Made by a program: the position numbers and the translations under genes | In this document: positions 46,290-56,216 of the stretch, piece after piece | How positions within the stretch are numbered: position 1 is the first letter of the stretch | Layout: each line of letters begins with the position of its first letter | Notes under the pieces: generated by a model | What the model was told of the DNA's origin: nothing | The model's input: only the letters and a program-made list of their open reading frames with translations | The model's database searches: none | NCBI GenBank assembly: GCA_016790575.1 | Contig: JAEUOU010000029.1 | Span: 267,046 to 331,045, forward strand | Direction of reading: 5' to 3' | DNA: 64,000 bases | From: Burkholderiaceae bacterium | GTDB taxonomy: Bacteria; Pseudomonadota; Gammaproteobacteria; Burkholderiales; Burkholderiaceae_C

Positions 46290-46303
46290 TTGACATAGAT
46301 CAG
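46290..46303 (+). promoter_or_regulatory. FNR-type box candidate before the DUF2946-SCO unit
   Basis: ttgacatagatcag resembles the TTGAY-N4-RTCAA consensus with one deviation. Centred at about 46296.5, with a gataat -10-like hexamer at 46324-46329, which would place the start of transcription close to the ATG at 46338. It could bring the first copper unit under an oxygen-responsive Crp/FNR regulator. Confidence 0.4.
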
Positions 46304-46337
46304 GTCGGATAGCCGGATTCAACGATAATTGAGGCCT

Positions 46338-46694
46338 ATGAGTTTCCTGCGTCACGCCCGCCACATCATCCGCCTGGTGCTGGTGTGGTTTGTGTTGTCG
46401 CTCGGTGTGGCAGTGGCCTCGCCGCTGGTGGCGCCCCAGTCCACCCTGCTGGTCTGCTCCGGCGCCAGCGTGAAAATGGTGGTGCTGGACGCTGATGGCA
46501 GCGCGGCCGAGGTGGGCCACAGCACGCTGGACTGCCCGCTGTGCGCCACGCTCAGCGCCCCGCCGCCGGCACTCGTCGCCGCCGTGGCGCCGCCGCATGC
46601 GCTGTCACACGCCCTCGTGCCGATCGAGGCCGCGCGCATCGCCGCGCGCATCGGCGCCGCCTGGCAGGCCCGCGCGCCGCCGGTGTTTTCCTGA
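46338..46694 (+). CDS. DUF2946 family protein (first)
   Basis: The product is 118 aa. A hydrophobic N-terminal segment (about 9-30) is followed by the DUF2946 pattern: STLLVCSGASVKMVVLDADG and LDCPLCATL with a C-x2-C pair. DUF2946 genes occur beside copper and cytochrome-oxidase genes and may bind metal in the periplasm; the function is unproven. The stop TGA comes from repeat copy G. Confidence 0.75.
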   Translation: MSFLRHARHIIRLVLVWFVLSLGVAVASPLVAPQSTLLVCSGASVKMVVLDADGSAAEVGHSTLDCPLCATLSAPPPALVAAVAPPHALSHALVPIEAARIAARIGAAWQARAPPVFS

Positions 46695-46761
46695 TTCAAT
46701 TTTCATAGCAGACAATGACCAGCTGACGCTGGGTATTGCCACTTTTCATTGAATTTTCAGG
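46690..46761 (+). repeat. Dispersed repeat, copy G (fills the DUF2946-SCO gap)
   Basis: Core blocks cctgattcaattttcatagc, agacaatgaccagctga and cgctgggtattgcc, ending ttgaattttcagg. The ends form an inverted repeat (cctgattcaa / ttgaattttcagg). The left end gives the DUF2946 stop, and the right end gives the start of the SCO ribosome-binding site (caggag), so the repeat is most of the intergenic DNA. Confidence 0.87.
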
Positions 46762-46768
46762 AGAAAGC

Positions 46769-47377
46769 ATGGCTTTCACCCCCCGGGCCCGGGTTCGCTG
46801 GCTGGCCGCGGCGCTGGCGCTGCCCCTGGTCGGTTGTGACCGCTCGGCAAGCACGCCGGCGGTCCGGTTTCGCGGTCTGGACCTGACCGGGGCGGCCTAC
46901 GGGCGCGACTTTCGCCTGAACGACCCCGATGGCCGCGAACGCACCCTGGCGGACTTTCGCGGCCGCGCGGTGCTGCTGTATTTCGGCTTCACCCAGTGCC
47001 CGGACGTCTGCCCCACCGCGCTGATCCGCGCCGCCGAGGTGCGCAAGCTGCTGGGCGCCGACAAAGACAAGCTGCAGGTGGTCTTCATCACCGTGGACCC
47101 GGAGCGCGACACCGCGCCCATGCTGCGCGAGTACACCGCGGCGTTCGACCCGTCGTTCCTCGGCCTGTCGGGCGACCTGGCCCGCACCCGGGAAACCGCC
47201 GACGAGTTCAAGGTGTATTACAAGAAAGTGCCCACCGGCAGTTCCTACACCATGGACCACTCGGCGCTGTCCTACGTGTTCGACCCGCAAGGTCGCCTGC
47301 GACTGGCCATGCGCCATGAGCAGACCGCCGACGACTACGCCCATGACATCCGGCTGCTTCTTGCGCAGAACGGCTGA
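46769..47377 (+). CDS. SCO1/SenC/PrrC-family protein
   Basis: This 202-aa membrane-anchored thioredoxin-fold protein delivers or reduces copper for the CuA site of cytochrome oxidase. A lipobox-like LVGC puts a lipidated cysteine at C23. The copper ligands are C77 and C81 (TQCPDVCPTA) and H164 (TMDHSALSYV), all present. Start at ATG 46769 preceded by caggag. It is followed by a PCu(A)C gene, the usual partner. Confidence 0.92.
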   Translation: MAFTPRARVRWLAAALALPLVGCDRSASTPAVRFRGLDLTGAAYGRDFRLNDPDGRERTLADFRGRAVLLYFGFTQCPDVCPTALIRAAEVRKLLGADKDKLQVVFITVDPERDTAPMLREYTAAFDPSFLGLSGDLARTRETADEFKVYYKKVPTGSSYTMDHSALSYVFDPQGRLRLAMRHEQTADDYAHDIRLLLAQNG

Positions 47378-47416
47378 GCGGATGCACACTGTGTTTTTTT
47401 TGTAAAAGGAGCCCCC

Positions 47417-47905
47417 ATGAAACGTTTTGCCCTCACCCTCGCCACCCTCGCTGTGGCGGCCGCCGCCCAGGCCCAGGTCACCGTCAAGGAACCCTGGGTG
47501 CGCGCCACCGTGCCGCAACAGAAAGCCACCGGTGCCTTCATGCAGCTGACGGCAGCCCAGGATGCCAAACTGGTCGCTGGCAGCTCACCGGTGGCCGGTG
47601 TGGTGGAAATCCATGAAATGGCCATGGACAACAACGTGATGAAGATGCGCCAGGTGGCCGGCGGCCTGGCGCTGCCCGCCGGCAAGGCGGTGGATCTCAA
47701 GCCCGGTGGCTACCACGTCATGCTGATGGACCTGAAAGGCCAGATCAAGGATGGCGACACCGTGCCGGTGAGCCTGGTTTTCGAAGGCAAGGACGGCAAG
47801 AAGCAGACGGTGGAGATCAAGGCCCCGGCCCGCCCGCTGAACGCAGCGGCCAAGACCGACCCCAGCCAGGGTGGTCATGCCGGCCACGCGGGCATGAAGC
47901 ATTGA
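47417..47905 (+). CDS. Periplasmic copper chaperone PCu(A)C (first)
   Basis: This 162-aa protein has a signal peptide (about 1-19, cleavage near AQA-Q). The copper(I) motif is H66-x-M68, M75/M77 and H100-x-M102 (IHEMAMDNNVMKM, GGYHVMLMDL). A His/Met-rich tail (GGHAGHAGMKH) may add copper(II) binding. It works with SCO to load cytochrome oxidase or to carry copper in the periplasm. It lies 39 bp after the SCO gene. Confidence 0.93.
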   Translation: MKRFALTLATLAVAAAAQAQVTVKEPWVRATVPQQKATGAFMQLTAAQDAKLVAGSSPVAGVVEIHEMAMDNNVMKMRQVAGGLALPAGKAVDLKPGGYHVMLMDLKGQIKDGDTVPVSLVFEGKDGKKQTVEIKAPARPLNAAAKTDPSQGGHAGHAGMKH

Positions 47906-47951
47906 GCGCCACACGCCTGCTGCCCTGACCCCGGACGCTGCAACATCCGCC

Positions 47952-48356
47952 GTGAACACCCTGCGCCGACACCGCCCGTTGACGTGGCTCGCCATCCTGG
48001 CGATTGCGTTGGCAGCCTGTCTGCCAACGCTGTCGCGTGCCTTGTCCGCGCCTGCAGCCGGCCAGGCAGCCTGGCTGGAGGTGTGTTCTGCCGCAGGCAT
48101 GCGGTGGGTGTCGCTTCAAACCGGGGAAATCCGATCGCAGGCACCGCCGGCGCAAGGAGACTCCAACCAGCCTTTGCTCGATGCTTGTCCCTACTGCGTG
48201 CTGGCGGCGGAGCGGCTGGCACCGCCCCCGACCCATCCTTCTCTGGCGTTTGCCCTTGGTCGCCCGGTCGTCCCCGGTCTGACCGGGGCAGCGCCCCTTC
48301 TTCCGGAGCCGCCCGCATTTCAGCGGGCACGCGGCCCCCCTCTCACCCTCTCCTGA
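47952..48356 (+). CDS. DUF2946 family protein (second)
   Basis: This 134-aa protein begins with a GTG. A hydrophobic N-terminus (WLAILAIALAACLPTLSRAL) precedes LEVCSAAGMRWVSLQTGE and LDACPYCVLAA, the DUF2946 C-x2-C pattern. It is the last gene of the first copper unit; a strong terminator follows at 48436. Confidence 0.75.
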   Translation: MNTLRRHRPLTWLAILAIALAACLPTLSRALSAPAAGQAAWLEVCSAAGMRWVSLQTGEIRSQAPPAQGDSNQPLLDACPYCVLAAERLAPPPTHPSLAFALGRPVVPGLTGAAPLLPEPPAFQRARGPPLTLS

Positions 48357-48435
48357 TCCGTTCGGTGTCTGCGCCATCGTGTCGATGGCGCGTTCCGGCA
48401 CCGCCCCCGGTGTTCGCCGGCCCTTGCGCCGGCAT

Positions 48436-48463
48436 CTGAAGGAATGGTTCCTTCAGGTTTTTT
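48436..48463 (+). terminator. Rho-independent terminator ending the first copper unit
   Basis: Perfect 9-bp stem ctgaaggaa / ttccttcag with a tgg loop and a run of six T. A small open frame starts 15 bp later. Confidence 0.85.
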
Positions 48464-48477
48464 CAGGAGTGTATTGA

Positions 48478-48585
48478 ATGAAAACTTTGGAATTTCTGGT
48501 GCGTGCGGTCACGCATCTCAATATGGGCGCCACGCTCGCGTTGGTGGCATGGCTTGCTGCGCGCGTGCCGGCAGCGGGAGGGTGA
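48478..48585 (+). CDS. Putative 35-aa small membrane protein
   Basis: MKTLEFLVRAVTHLNMGATL, then 15 more hydrophobic residues with one predicted membrane helix. A caggag ribosome-binding site lies 8 bp before the ATG, and the next start follows 1 bp after its stop. It has no Cys, so it is not a methanobactin-type precursor. The small size makes it uncertain, but the good ribosome-binding site and tight spacing favour a real gene. Confidence 0.45.
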   Translation: MKTLEFLVRAVTHLNMGATLALVAWLAARVPAAGG

Positions 48586-48586
48586 C

Positions 48587-48928
48587 ATGCGCTATTCCGA
48601 CCCTGACCGGGCACGCAACGGTGCCTTGTCCAACCGGCGCATTCTGGTGTTTTTGGGCGTTCACGTGACGGCGGTTTTTGGTATTGCCGTTGCCGCCGCA
48701 ATTGCCGGTGCCGAGGCCCCGGTCTTGCCCCTGCGCGCAAGCGACTATGCGCATGCGCAAACCCCGTCGACATCGCGTCCGGAGTCACTTTCGACCAGCC
48801 TGGCCAGGCTGAGCAATCGGCCGGATCCCGGGGCCGTTCCCGCCTGGGTTCAGGAACGCCGCGCGCTGGATGCGCCCAGCGGCTGGAGCGAAGGCTCCGG
48901 TGGACGCATTGTGCTGCACGTACGCTGA
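48587..48928 (+). CDS. Unknown single-helix membrane protein upstream of the Crp-like gene
   Basis: The product is 113 aa. One hydrophobic segment (about 19-45: ILVFLGVHVTAVFGIAVAAA) is followed by a Ser/Pro-rich hydrophilic region. I do not recognise it. The start at 48587 is 1 bp past the stop of the 35-aa frame, and the gene ends 16 bp before the Crp-like start, so it appears to be in the same unit. Confidence 0.5.
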   Translation: MRYSDPDRARNGALSNRRILVFLGVHVTAVFGIAVAAAIAGAEAPVLPLRASDYAHAQTPSTSRPESLSTSLARLSNRPDPGAVPAWVQERRALDAPSGWSEGSGGRIVLHVR

Positions 48929-48944
48929 AAAGGAGGTACCCCTT

Positions 48945-49574
48945 ATGACCAGTCTTCAATCTCCGATCGTCATCCCCCAATCTCGTCGTCCTCCTGCGAC
49001 CGCGCGGCGCACCGTTTTCCGAGGCGAGGCCGCCATCGAGACCGGCCAGCGGGCCGGGCTCTGGCGCATGGAACGCGGGGTCTGCCTGATCGAACGCCCG
49101 ACCCGCGACGGGCGTGACGTCGTGGCCCTGGCCCTGCCGGGCGATCTGATCGGGGTCGAATCCTTGCTGGGTGAGGCGGCGGCGTTTGGTGCCACCGCCC
49201 TGCTGGACGCCGCCCTGTGTGCCTGCGACCAGGCGGGCGAAAGTGATCTGGCCGGCGTCCTGGGTCACGCAGTCCGTCAACAGCAGCGGCAGTCCTTGGA
49301 GATGGCCGAGCTGCGCAGCGGCCCCGTGGTCGAACGGCTACAGCATCTGCTGCGTTTGCTATCGCGGCCCCACGTGCGCCGCGAGACCCTCCTGGATCGC
49401 AAGGAATTGCCCACTTTGCGTGACATCGCCCAGATCGTCAATTCGGCACCGGAAACGGTCTGCCGCGAGCTCAATCGTCTGGTGCCTGCGCGCCCGCGGG
49501 CGCCGCGGATCGCATCGCCGGCGCCCTGGATGACGGCACCGGCCGGATTCGGCGGGACGTTGGTGGCCGCATGA
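48945..49574 (+). CDS. Crp/FNR-family transcriptional regulator
   Basis: The product is 209 aa. An N-terminal cNMP-like beta-roll (TVFRGEAAIETGQRAGLWRM, LALPGDLIGVESLLGEAA) is followed by a helical dimer region and a Crp-type helix-turn-helix (ELPTLRDIAQIVNSAPETVCREL). No N-terminal CxxC cluster for an FNR iron-sulfur centre is visible, so its signal is not oxygen via Fe-S. A strong aggaggt ribosome-binding site is present. It overlaps the second PCu(A)C gene by 4 bp and is the likely regulator of the copper locus that follows. Confidence 0.83.
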   Translation: MTSLQSPIVIPQSRRPPATARRTVFRGEAAIETGQRAGLWRMERGVCLIERPTRDGRDVVALALPGDLIGVESLLGEAAAFGATALLDAALCACDQAGESDLAGVLGHAVRQQQRQSLEMAELRSGPVVERLQHLLRLLSRPHVRRETLLDRKELPTLRDIAQIVNSAPETVCRELNRLVPARPRAPRIASPAPWMTAPAGFGGTLVAA

Positions 49575-50065
49575 GCGGACTATCGAACCTCGCGTCGCGT
49601 CGTCTGGCGGCGGGGCTCGCTGCAGCCCTCTTGACGGCCACCCCGGCGGCCTTCGCACATGGCTTTCGGATCGGTGACCTTGAAATCGACCACCCATACG
49701 CGGTGCCCAGCATCGCCGGGGCGCCGAACGGCGCGGCGTACCTTCGTGGCATCCGCAATGCCGGCGACCGGCCCGACCGGCTGCTGGGCGCCGCCACGAC
49801 GGTGGCGACCCGCGTGGAGTTGCATCGCATGGTGCTGGACGGCGACGTAATGCGGATGCGTGCGGTGGACGCGGTCCCGTTACCACCGCGCGCCATGACG
49901 TCTCTTCGGCATGGCGGCGAATACCACCTGATGCTGATCGACCTGAAGCAACCGCTCAAAGACGGCGACCGTTTCGACCTGACCCTGCGCTTCGAGCGGG
50001 CGGGTGAGCGCGCGGTGAAGGTCTGGGTGCAGACACCCCGCGACGCAACCACGCACCGGCACTGA
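49571..50065 (+). CDS. Periplasmic copper chaperone PCu(A)C (second)
   Basis: This 164-aa protein has a signal peptide (about 1-29, AFAH). The copper motif is H85-x-M87, M94/M96 and H119-x-M121 (LHRMVLDGDVMRM, GGEYHLMLIDL). It is a paralogue of the chaperone at 47417 but ends in HRH instead of a long Met/His tail. Start overlaps the Crp-like stop by 4 bp. Confidence 0.92.
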   Translation: MSGLSNLASRRLAAGLAAALLTATPAAFAHGFRIGDLEIDHPYAVPSIAGAPNGAAYLRGIRNAGDRPDRLLGAATTVATRVELHRMVLDGDVMRMRAVDAVPLPPRAMTSLRHGGEYHLMLIDLKQPLKDGDRFDLTLRFERAGERAVKVWVQTPRDATTHRH

Positions 50066-50083
50066 TCGCCGGACCACCTCCCG

Positions 50084-50551
50084 ATGACCCGAACAACATC
50101 ACACCGGATATCCCGGCACGCGCCCCGCGTGGGCCGTGGGCGCGGCCGCACCATCCGCTGGCTGGTGTTGTCGATGCTGTTCTCTGCGTTGCAGGGGGTG
50201 CTGGGCGCCTGGGTGGTGTCCTGGATCGCGGGCGGCGCCCCGGTGGCTGAAATCTGCACGCCCCAGGGTTTGCAGTGGGTCCGGCTGGACGCGGTGGTTC
50301 AGACGCCCGACACGACGACCGGTACGGGTACGGACGACAACCGGGCGCCCGGCGCGGAAATGACCTGCGTCTGGGCACTGGCCCACGTCAGCCTGCCACC
50401 GATCCCGCGGCTGGGGCTGGTGCGGACGCCGCTGGCCGCCGACCGCAGCGCCATGCCAGGCCTGGCATTGGCACGCCCCCACGGTCAGGACGGACCCGCG
50501 CGCGTGCTGCTGATGGCGCCGATGCGGGCCCCGCCGGCTCCGGCGGCCTGA
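50084..50551 (+). CDS. DUF2946-like membrane protein (third)
   Basis: The product is 155 aa. The hydrophobic segment (IRWLVLSMLFSALQGVLGAWVVSWIAG) is followed by AEICTPQGLQWVRLD, the DUF2946-like beginning. The second half keeps a single cysteine (MTCVWALAHV) in place of the C-x2-C pair. It lies 18 bp after the PCu(A)C gene and 94 bp before mbnP. Confidence 0.65.
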   Translation: MTRTTSHRISRHAPRVGRGRGRTIRWLVLSMLFSALQGVLGAWVVSWIAGGAPVAEICTPQGLQWVRLDAVVQTPDTTTGTGTDDNRAPGAEMTCVWALAHVSLPPIPRLGLVRTPLAADRSAMPGLALARPHGQDGPARVLLMAPMRAPPAPAA

Positions 50552-50645
50552 ATCCACGTTTCCCCACTTTTTGTGCATCCGGGACGCGGCGGCGGGTTGC
50601 CGCCATGCGCGGGTGCGCCCCCCAGTCCTTTTACGAAAGACAGAC

Positions 50646-51613
50646 ATGAAATACAAACTTTTGATCTCTTCGCTTCTGACCACCCTGACGGCCGGCCTTC
50701 TCGTGGCCTGCGGTGGTGGTTCGGACCCCGACAAAACCGTCTCCATCTCGTTCGCGGCACTCAACGGCACCACGCCCGTGGCCTGCGGCACGTCGGTCAC
50801 CGGCATGGGCTCGACGGCCGTGACGGCCGCCGTCAAAGACCTGCGCTTTTACATCACCAACCTCAAGCTGGTGAACGACAAGGGCGAAGCCGTGGCCGTG
50901 AAGCTGGACGCCAACAGCTGGCAGCTGACGCAGGGCAGCGAAACCGTGTCGCTGATTGACCTGGAGAACGCCACCGGCACCTGCAGCACGGCCAGCAACA
51001 CCACGGCCACCAACGCCGTCATCACCGGCACCGTGCCGGCGGGCAACTATGTGGGCCTGAAGGCCAGCATGGGTGTGCCCGAGACGCTGAACCACAGCGC
51101 CATCGCGGGCGGTGTGGCCCCGCTGGACAATGCCGCCATGGCCTGGTCCTGGCAGTCGGGCCGCAAGTTCGCGAAGATCGAACTCGACCCGGTGGGCGGC
51201 ATCCTGAAGACGGTGGCGGCCACCTCCAGCACGGCGGCGGTGACCAGCACCATCACCACCTTCAACTTCCACCTCGGCTCGACCGGCTGTACCGCCAAGC
51301 TCGACGCTGCAGGCGCGGTGGTGAAAGACGCGGCGGGCAACACGGTCTACACCTGCACCAACCCGAACGTGATGGACTTCTCGCTGGCGTCCTTCAACAT
51401 GGACACCCAGAAGGTCGCGCTGGACATCGGCAAGCTGTTCTCCACCACCGACATCACCAAGGAAAACGGCGGCGCAGCGGGTTGCATGTCGGGCGCCACC
51501 GATCCGGAATGCCCGACCATGTTCTCGCAACTGCAGGTCAGCTTCGGCAGCGGCTCCACCGGTTTGCCGATCGCGGGCGGCGCGGCACAGCAGATCTTCA
51601 AGGCTGTCGCGAA

Positions 51614-51617
<4 letters not shown>
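50646..51617 (+). CDS. mbnP: MbnP/CorA-family copper-binding lipoprotein
   Basis: The product is 323 aa. Lipoprotein signal with lipobox LVAC (C22). The MbnP domain is recognisable in SISFAALNGTTPVACGTSVTG, LRFYITNLKLVNDKGE and MAWSWQSGRKFAKIELDP. Established for relatives: a MauG-like partner (MbnH) oxidises a Trp of MbnP to kynurenine, which then takes part in Cu(I) binding. Trp candidates here are W92, W167 and W169. Ends in ATGA overlap with mbnH. The direct neighbour and the lipoprotein anchor argue for a periplasm- or outer-membrane-facing copper-binding role. Confidence 0.85.
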
Positions 51618-52825
<1,208 letters not shown>

Positions 52826-54114
52826 GACGAGGTCAAGAGGCATTGCTGCTTCGCGCGGGCGGGCGACGGCGGCCGTGGCCCTGGCAACGCTGGCGCTGTT
52901 GCCCGGCATGGTCCGGGCCCACGGCGAAACGGCCGACGAAATCCCGGCCGAACCCGGCTGGCGTGTCGCGGCGTCGGCCGCCCTGTCCGTGCTGGACGCC
53001 GGCCAGGCGCTGCCGTCGCAGAAGCTCGCCGGCTTTTTGCTGCAGGGCGACGCCGGCATGGACCGTCGTAACGGACGGCTTGAGCACGGCACACTGAGCG
53101 CCGGCTGGCGCCTGACCCCGTCGTTCGGTGCCCACGTGGCGGTGGGCAAACACGGCGCCGACCCGCACCACACCGAGGCTGCCTGGGTGCAATGGCAGGA
53201 CGGCGCGCGCTGGTCGTTGGGGGCCGGGCGGCGACGGCCGTCGCTGGGCCCGGTCATCGGCGCGGCGGGCCACTTCGACCGCTTCGGCCTGCTGCCCCTG
53301 GCCAAACAGGGTACGCTGGGCCATGACTGGATCGACGATGGCGTCGAAGCCGGCTGGCGGGGCATGGCGGCCGATGCCGATGTCCGGCTGGACGCGGGCG
53401 TCTGGCGCGGACGCAGCTGGCCGGCTGGTGGCGACGGGCCGGCGGCCCTGGCCGTGCATGCTGGGGCGGTACGGGGTGACTGGACGCTGGACGCCTTCTG
53501 GGCCTACACGCGCCCCGAGGGCCGCGGCACCCGCACGTCGGGCGCCGGTGGCGGTCACACCCACAGCGCGCCGGTGTGTGACGCCGCGCTGGTCCAGGTG
53601 GCCTGTTTTACCGGCAAGGCGCAGGTCGCCGGTGCCAGTGCCCGCTGGCTCAGCCACGACTGGCCGCTGGAAGTGACCGGTGCGCTGCTTTGGCACCGTG
53701 ACCGCGGTTCGCTGGAGTCGCGCAACGGTCTGGCGGCCTACCGCGGCGATACCGCAGGGGGCTGGCTCGACCTGGTCTGGACGCCTCAGGCGGCCTGGGA
53801 AGCCGGTCTTCGCCTGGAGCGCCTGAGCAGCCGCCAGCGGCTCGAAGGCGCTGGCGCCAGTCTGCTGGCCGCCGAGACCGGCCTCACCGCCTACCGGCCC
53901 GCCAACCGGGCTGCGCTGATGCTGGGCTGGGTGCCGAACCGGCAGGTTGCCATCCGCCTGGAAGCGGGCACCGAGTCCGCTGCGGGCCAGCGCGTCCGCT
54001 TTGCAGCCGTGCGTGCCGTATTGACCCTCGAAAAGGCTTCCACCCGCTGAAAGCCCCCGCCGCCCCCCGGCGGCCGTCCATCCATTGCTTTGACACCACC
54101 ACCAGGAGACACCC

Positions 54115-56208
54115 ATGACACACTTTCCCCGCCTTTGTGCGGTCGCCGCTGCCGTGGCCACGCTGGCGCAAGCCTACGCCCAGGACAGCACGCTGGCGCC
54201 GGTCGACATCCGTGCCGCGCGTGAGACCTACCGGCAACCCGCCGTGAGCGCCGCCACACGCGACGCCGTGCCGCTGGAGCAGCTTCCGCAATCCGTGGTG
54301 CCGATTCCGCGCAAGCTGATCGAGGACCAGGAGGCACAGACCGTGCTGGAGGCCTTGCGCAACGCCAGCAGCGTGCGGCCCCCCGAAGCCCGCGATTTCT
54401 ACAACGTTCAGACCAAGGTGCGTGGCTTCAACGCCGCGAACCTGATCGACGGTGTGGCCATGCCCAGCCTGTTCTCCAACCTCGAAAGCACGGTGTCGGT
54501 GGAGTCCATCGAAGTGCTCAAGGGACCGGCGCCCGCGCTGGCCAGCGGCGGCCAGGCCGCGGGCGCGCAGGGCTTTGTCGGTGGCGCGATTGGCATCACC
54601 ACCAAGTCACCCGAGCCGGTGGTACGGCGGGAGGTCGGTCTGCGTGTCGGCAACCACTCCGAGCGCGGTGTCTGGGCCGACCTGAACCAGCCGGTCAGCG
54701 ACGCACTGGCGGTGCGGCTGGTGGCGGAATCGCATGAAGTGGGCAGTGAAACGGCGGGGGTTGTCTTCAAGCGCCGTGCGCTGTTTCCCAGCCTCAGACT
54801 CAAACCTTCGGCGGACAGCGAACTGCTGGTCAAAGCTCGCGTGTCCCGTCTGGAGACACTGGATTACAGTGGCCTGCCACCCGAGGGGACCCTTTTGCCG
54901 ACCTTGTGGACGGTGCCGCGCAGCTTCAATGTGACCGCCGCCGGGCAGCCGCCGTCAACGAGCGAGGTGGACAGTCTCAACGTGAAGTGGACGCAGAAAC
55001 TTGCCGGAAGCTGGGCCTACGACGTGCAGGTCTCGCGGGTGTCCTCCCGGCTGGACCAGAACGGCGTCTTCACGGACGATTTCTTTGCGCCCAATCCCGG
55101 CCCGTTCTACTTTCTCACCGGTCTGAACCTGACGCAGAAAGCCGTCACCACCGGCGCCAGTGCCACGGTCCGGGGTGAAGTCGATGCGGCGGGGGTGCGC
55201 CACAAGCTGACTTTCGGTCTCGATCTCGATCGCACGACCGACTACGGCTACATGGCTGGCCCGCTGGGCGGGCTCGGGCTGTGGGACATCACGAACCCGG
55301 TGGCGCCAGCGTGGATCGCCCCGGTGCCCAACTTGCCGGGTGCCCAGGACAACCGGTACCGTTCTACCGCCCTGTTTGCGCAGGACCGTCTTACCGTCGG
55401 TCAGCGGCTGCACCTGTTGGCCGCCCTGCGCTACACCCGGATTCGAGCCGACAATCAATGGCCGGACTTCGGCGTCAGTTCGTTGACCACCAACAGCAAA
55501 TTCACGCCGCGCCTGGGCGCTGTGTACGACTGGTCTCCCCAGGTATCCACCTTTGCCGGGTACGGCGAAGGCATGTCGGTACCGACCAACGGCATTTACG
55601 CCACACCGCCCAAACCGGAGCAATCGCGCCAGTTCGAGGTGGGCCTGCGCCTGAAGAATCTCGGCGGCTGGTATGCGAGCGTGGCGATGTTCGACCTGCG
55701 CCGCCGCAATGTGCCCATCGCCGATCCGCTGATGCCGTTCCAGAGCATCCAGTCGGGCGAGCAGCGATCCAGTGGCCTGGACGCCGACTGGCGGTACGAG
55801 GCCAGCAAGTCGCTGACCTTCCTGGGACATTTCACCCGGCAGAACCCGCGTGTGACACAGGACACCACCATCCCTGTCGGCAACCAGCTGTTCAATGTTC
55901 CCAAGACTTCCGCCAGGCTGGCTGTGCGACACGACTGGCGCGAAGGGGCGCTGCGTGGCCTGGGTATTGGCCTGGGTGCCACGTACCGATCTGCCTTGCC
56001 GGGCAACAGCGCCAACACGTTCTTCACCCCGGCTTCCACGGTCTGGGACGCGCAGCTGTCCTGGCTGGCCGGGCCGGCCCGGTACTCCCTGGCCATTTCC
56101 AACCTGACTGACCGCAAAACCTGGGAGCCTTCGGCCTACTTCAGCGGCAACCATGTGATTCCGTCGGCGCGCCGCCAGGTCACCCTGGGTGCGAGCTTCT
56201 CGTTCTGA
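54115..56208 (+). CDS. TonB-dependent receptor in the copper locus
   Basis: This 697-aa protein has a signal peptide of about 22 residues, then a plug domain (QSVVPIPRKLIEDQEAQTVL, VRGFNAANLIDG, SVESIEVLKGP), a 22-strand-type barrel and a terminal aromatic, GASFSF. A possible TonB box (LAPVDIRAA) lies near the start. The receptor is of the siderophore type by likeness. Its place between the MbnP/MbnH genes and a DJ-1-type gene suggests it takes up a metal complex, perhaps copper bound. The ligand is not known. Confidence 0.85.
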   Translation: MTHFPRLCAVAAAVATLAQAYAQDSTLAPVDIRAARETYRQPAVSAATRDAVPLEQLPQSVVPIPRKLIEDQEAQTVLEALRNASSVRPPEARDFYNVQTKVRGFNAANLIDGVAMPSLFSNLESTVSVESIEVLKGPAPALASGGQAAGAQGFVGGAIGITTKSPEPVVRREVGLRVGNHSERGVWADLNQPVSDALAVRLVAESHEVGSETAGVVFKRRALFPSLRLKPSADSELLVKARVSRLETLDYSGLPPEGTLLPTLWTVPRSFNVTAAGQPPSTSEVDSLNVKWTQKLAGSWAYDVQVSRVSSRLDQNGVFTDDFFAPNPGPFYFLTGLNLTQKAVTTGASATVRGEVDAAGVRHKLTFGLDLDRTTDYGYMAGPLGGLGLWDITNPVAPAWIAPVPNLPGAQDNRYRSTALFAQDRLTVGQRLHLLAALRYTRIRADNQWPDFGVSSLTTNSKFTPRLGAVYDWSPQVSTFAGYGEGMSVPTNGIYATPPKPEQSRQFEVGLRLKNLGGWYASVAMFDLRRRNVPIADPLMPFQSIQSGEQRSSGLDADWRYEASKSLTFLGHFTRQNPRVTQDTTIPVGNQLFNVPKTSARLAVRHDWREGALRGLGIGLGATYRSALPGNSANTFFTPASTVWDAQLSWLAGPARYSLAISNLTDRKTWEPSAYFSGNHVIPSARRQVTLGASFSF

Positions 56209-56216
56209 GGCAGGCC

